The translations under genes and the position numbers were made by a program. The notes below the pieces were generated by a model. It saw only the letters and a program-made list of their open reading frames with translations. It searched no databases and was not told where the DNA came from. Positions 62,622-64,000 of a DNA stretch of 64,000 nt are shown one piece after another (within the stretch, counting starts at the first letter, position 1; each line of letters starts with the position of its first letter). This DNA comes from Lacinutrix algicola (lineage in GTDB: Bacteria; Bacteroidota; Bacteroidia; Flavobacteriales; Flavobacteriaceae), in assembly GCF_001418085.1 (NCBI RefSeq), contig NZ_LIQH01000022.1, positions 32,315 through 96,314 on the forward strand. Direction: 5' to 3'.

Positions 62622-63956
62622 ATGTCTAACACAATAGAAGAAAACACACAACAAGCTAAAAACAGCACATTAATTCCTATCCTTATTATCGCTGGCTTGT
62701 TTTTTATATTTGGTTTTGTAACCTGGATTAATGGTGCATTAATTCCTTTTATGAAAACCATTAATGAACTTACAGACGCGCAATCTTATCTTGTTGCATC
62801 GGCATCTTATATTTCGTTTGTAGTTATGGCTTTGCCAGCATCTTATATTATTAATAAAATAGGATTTAGAAAAGGAATGTCTTTAGGTCTAATAGTTATG
62901 GCAATAGGTGCTTTAATATTTATACCTGCTGCAGGCGCAAGAACATATTGGGTGTTTTTATTAGGTATTTTTATTCAAGGCGCAGGAATGACATTGTTAC
63001 AAACAGCTTCTAATCCATATATCACAATTTTAGGACCTATAGAAAGTGCAGCAAAACGGATTGCTATTATGGGTATTGCAAATAAAGTGGCAGGAGCTCT
63101 TGGATCGGTTATTTTTGGAGCAATTTTATTATCAGGTATAGATGGAATGAAAGATAGATTAAGTACCGTTAATGTAGCTGAAAAAGAAAGTATATTAAAT
63201 ACTATGGCAGATAGTGTTGTAATGCCATACATTATTATGGCTATTGTTTTATTTGTATTGGGTATTTTAATAAGAAAAGCGCCATTACCACATGTAGAAG
63301 CAGAGCCAATTGAAGAGTCGGTTGCTGGAGAAAAATCTAAAACTAGTATTTTTCAATTTCCACATTTATGGTTAGGTGTTCTAGCTTTATTTTTATATGT
63401 TGGTGTAGAGGTAATAGCAGGAGACACAATTATATCTTATGGTATAGCTTTAGATATTCCTGTTGAAAAGGCAAAATTTTTCACGTTGTTTACTTTAATG
63501 GCAATGGTAGCAACTTATGCTTTAGGTGTATTTTTAATTCCTAAATATATAAGTCAAGCGCTTGCTTTAAAAGCGAGTGCAGTTTTGGGTATTGTACTTT
63601 CATTCTGCATTATATTTACTAGCGGATTTACATCTGTTCTCTTTGTAGCTGCGTTAGGTATTGCTAATGCCTTAGTTTGGCCAGCAATTTGGCCTTTAGC
63701 ATTAACAGGATTGGGTAAGTTTACAAAAACGGCATCGGCATTATTAATTATGGCAATTTCTGGAGGAGCAATCCTTCCTCCGCTTTATGGAGCTTTAGTG
63801 GATAGTAAAAAGGAAATACTTCTAGCAAATGGTGTTGAAGCATTGCCAGCAATGGCAGAAGCCGCATCTTTTGGTTATTGGATTTTGTTACCTTGTTATG
63901 TCATTATTCTATACTATGCTTTTTATGGACATAAAGTAGGTTTAAAAAAGCACTAA
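62622..63956 (+). CDS. Sugar MFS transporter (FucP/GluP family)
   Basis: The 444-residue protein has 12 predicted transmembrane segments. LIPILIIAGLFFIFGFVTWINGALIPFMK (short parts FGFVTWINGALIPF), GIFIQGAGMTLLQTASNPYI and the FLYVGVEVIAGDTIISYGI block are typical of the fucose/glucose/galactose:H+ symporter family FucP/GluP. It should import a hexose or fucose by proton symport; the sugar is not evident and no catabolic genes lie in the window. Another hairpin may begin at the very end of the window. Confidence 0.9.
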   Translation: MSNTIEENTQQAKNSTLIPILIIAGLFFIFGFVTWINGALIPFMKTINELTDAQSYLVASASYISFVVMALPASYIINKIGFRKGMSLGLIVMAIGALIFIPAAGARTYWVFLLGIFIQGAGMTLLQTASNPYITILGPIESAAKRIAIMGIANKVAGALGSVIFGAILLSGIDGMKDRLSTVNVAEKESILNTMADSVVMPYIIMAIVLFVLGILIRKAPLPHVEAEPIEESVAGEKSKTSIFQFPHLWLGVLALFLYVGVEVIAGDTIISYGIALDIPVEKAKFFTLFTLMAMVATYALGVFLIPKYISQALALKASAVLGIVLSFCIIFTSGFTSVLFVAALGIANALVWPAIWPLALTGLGKFTKTASALLIMAISGGAILPPLYGALVDSKKEILLANGVEALPAMAEAASFGYWILLPCYVIILYYAFYGHKVGLKKH

Positions 63957-64000
63957 TTAGATACTCGTTTTAGAACTATATATTTATATAAAAAAAGCCT

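Overview
The window is AT-rich chromosomal DNA from a member of the Bacteroidetes, almost certainly the family Flavobacteriaceae. The evidence is the complete gldKLMN gliding/type IX secretion (T9SS) operon, gldA, a T9SS type A sorting-domain protein, promoters of the TTG-N19-21-TAnnTTTG type, starts without Shine-Dalgarno sequences, and conserved flavobacterial gene order (miaB - sigma-54 activator - lptE - secG - groES - groEL; topA - arginase-like - gldK). I cannot name the genus. No prophage, insertion sequence or CRISPR array is visible. One accessory insertion (about 32.37-35.12 kb) looks like an acquired cassette.

Region by region. 0-10 kb: a sulfate-to-cysteine locus: an Rrf2-type regulator, DUF2061 membrane protein, cysH, cysD, cysN, a sulfite reductase carrying a C-terminal HEPN-like domain, two siroheme-synthesis genes (SUMT and Met8-like), a ferredoxin-NADP reductase-like flavoprotein, cysE and cysM. 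Two near-identical palindromes with the same 9-bp spacer lie in front of the DUF2061 gene and the sulfite reductase gene and are the likely Rrf2 operators. 10-14 kb: outer-membrane and lipoprotein genes (PagL-like deacylase, GIN-domain lipoprotein), a membrane-bound AraC-type regulator and a tiny TSP3-repeat lipoprotein. 14-19.2 kb: gldA on the minus strand, then an aromatic amino-acid operon (pheA, aminotransferase, tyrA, DAHP synthase-chorismate mutase) preceded by a previously unannotated 25-codon leader peptide (core YYSWFYFFF) and a terminator whose 5' arm can pair alternatively with a copy of its own 3' arm: a textbook transcription attenuator. 19.2-31.7 kb: exported proteins (M48 peptidase, an unidentified secreted protein, a small T9SS cargo), rsgA, dtd, two tandem DUF3857 transglutaminase-like proteins (one with its catalytic residues replaced), a YdjM-like hydrolase, MazG-like protein, aroA and queA. 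31.9-35.1 kb: a GIY-YIG-like gene and the AraC/serine-hydrolase cassette bounded by inverted repeats. 35.2-42 kb (minus strand): groEL, groES, secG, a TPR protein, lptE, a sigma-54 activator, miaB. 42-46.8 kb: a polytopic membrane protein, topA with a histone-H1-like lysine tail, and an arginase-family protein that has lost half of its metal ligands. 46.9-51.5 kb: gldKLMN. 51.7-64 kb: FAD oxidoreductase, DUF983 protein, ABC-F ATPase, a tripartite RND efflux operon, a plant-type LRR protein, a CPXCG mini-protein, initiator tRNA-Met, and a FucP-type sugar transporter.

Themes: the first 10 kb makes a self-contained cysteine pathway with its own regulator; the pheA operon is set by aromatic amino-acid supply; the gldKLMN motor/secretion complex would export cargo such as the small T9SS protein at 22.3 kb. 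Small palindromic repeats (about 20 bp, ATTCCTG..CAGGAAT and ATTTCCG..CGGAAAT types) are scattered between genes, one overlapping an apparent but false aroA start.
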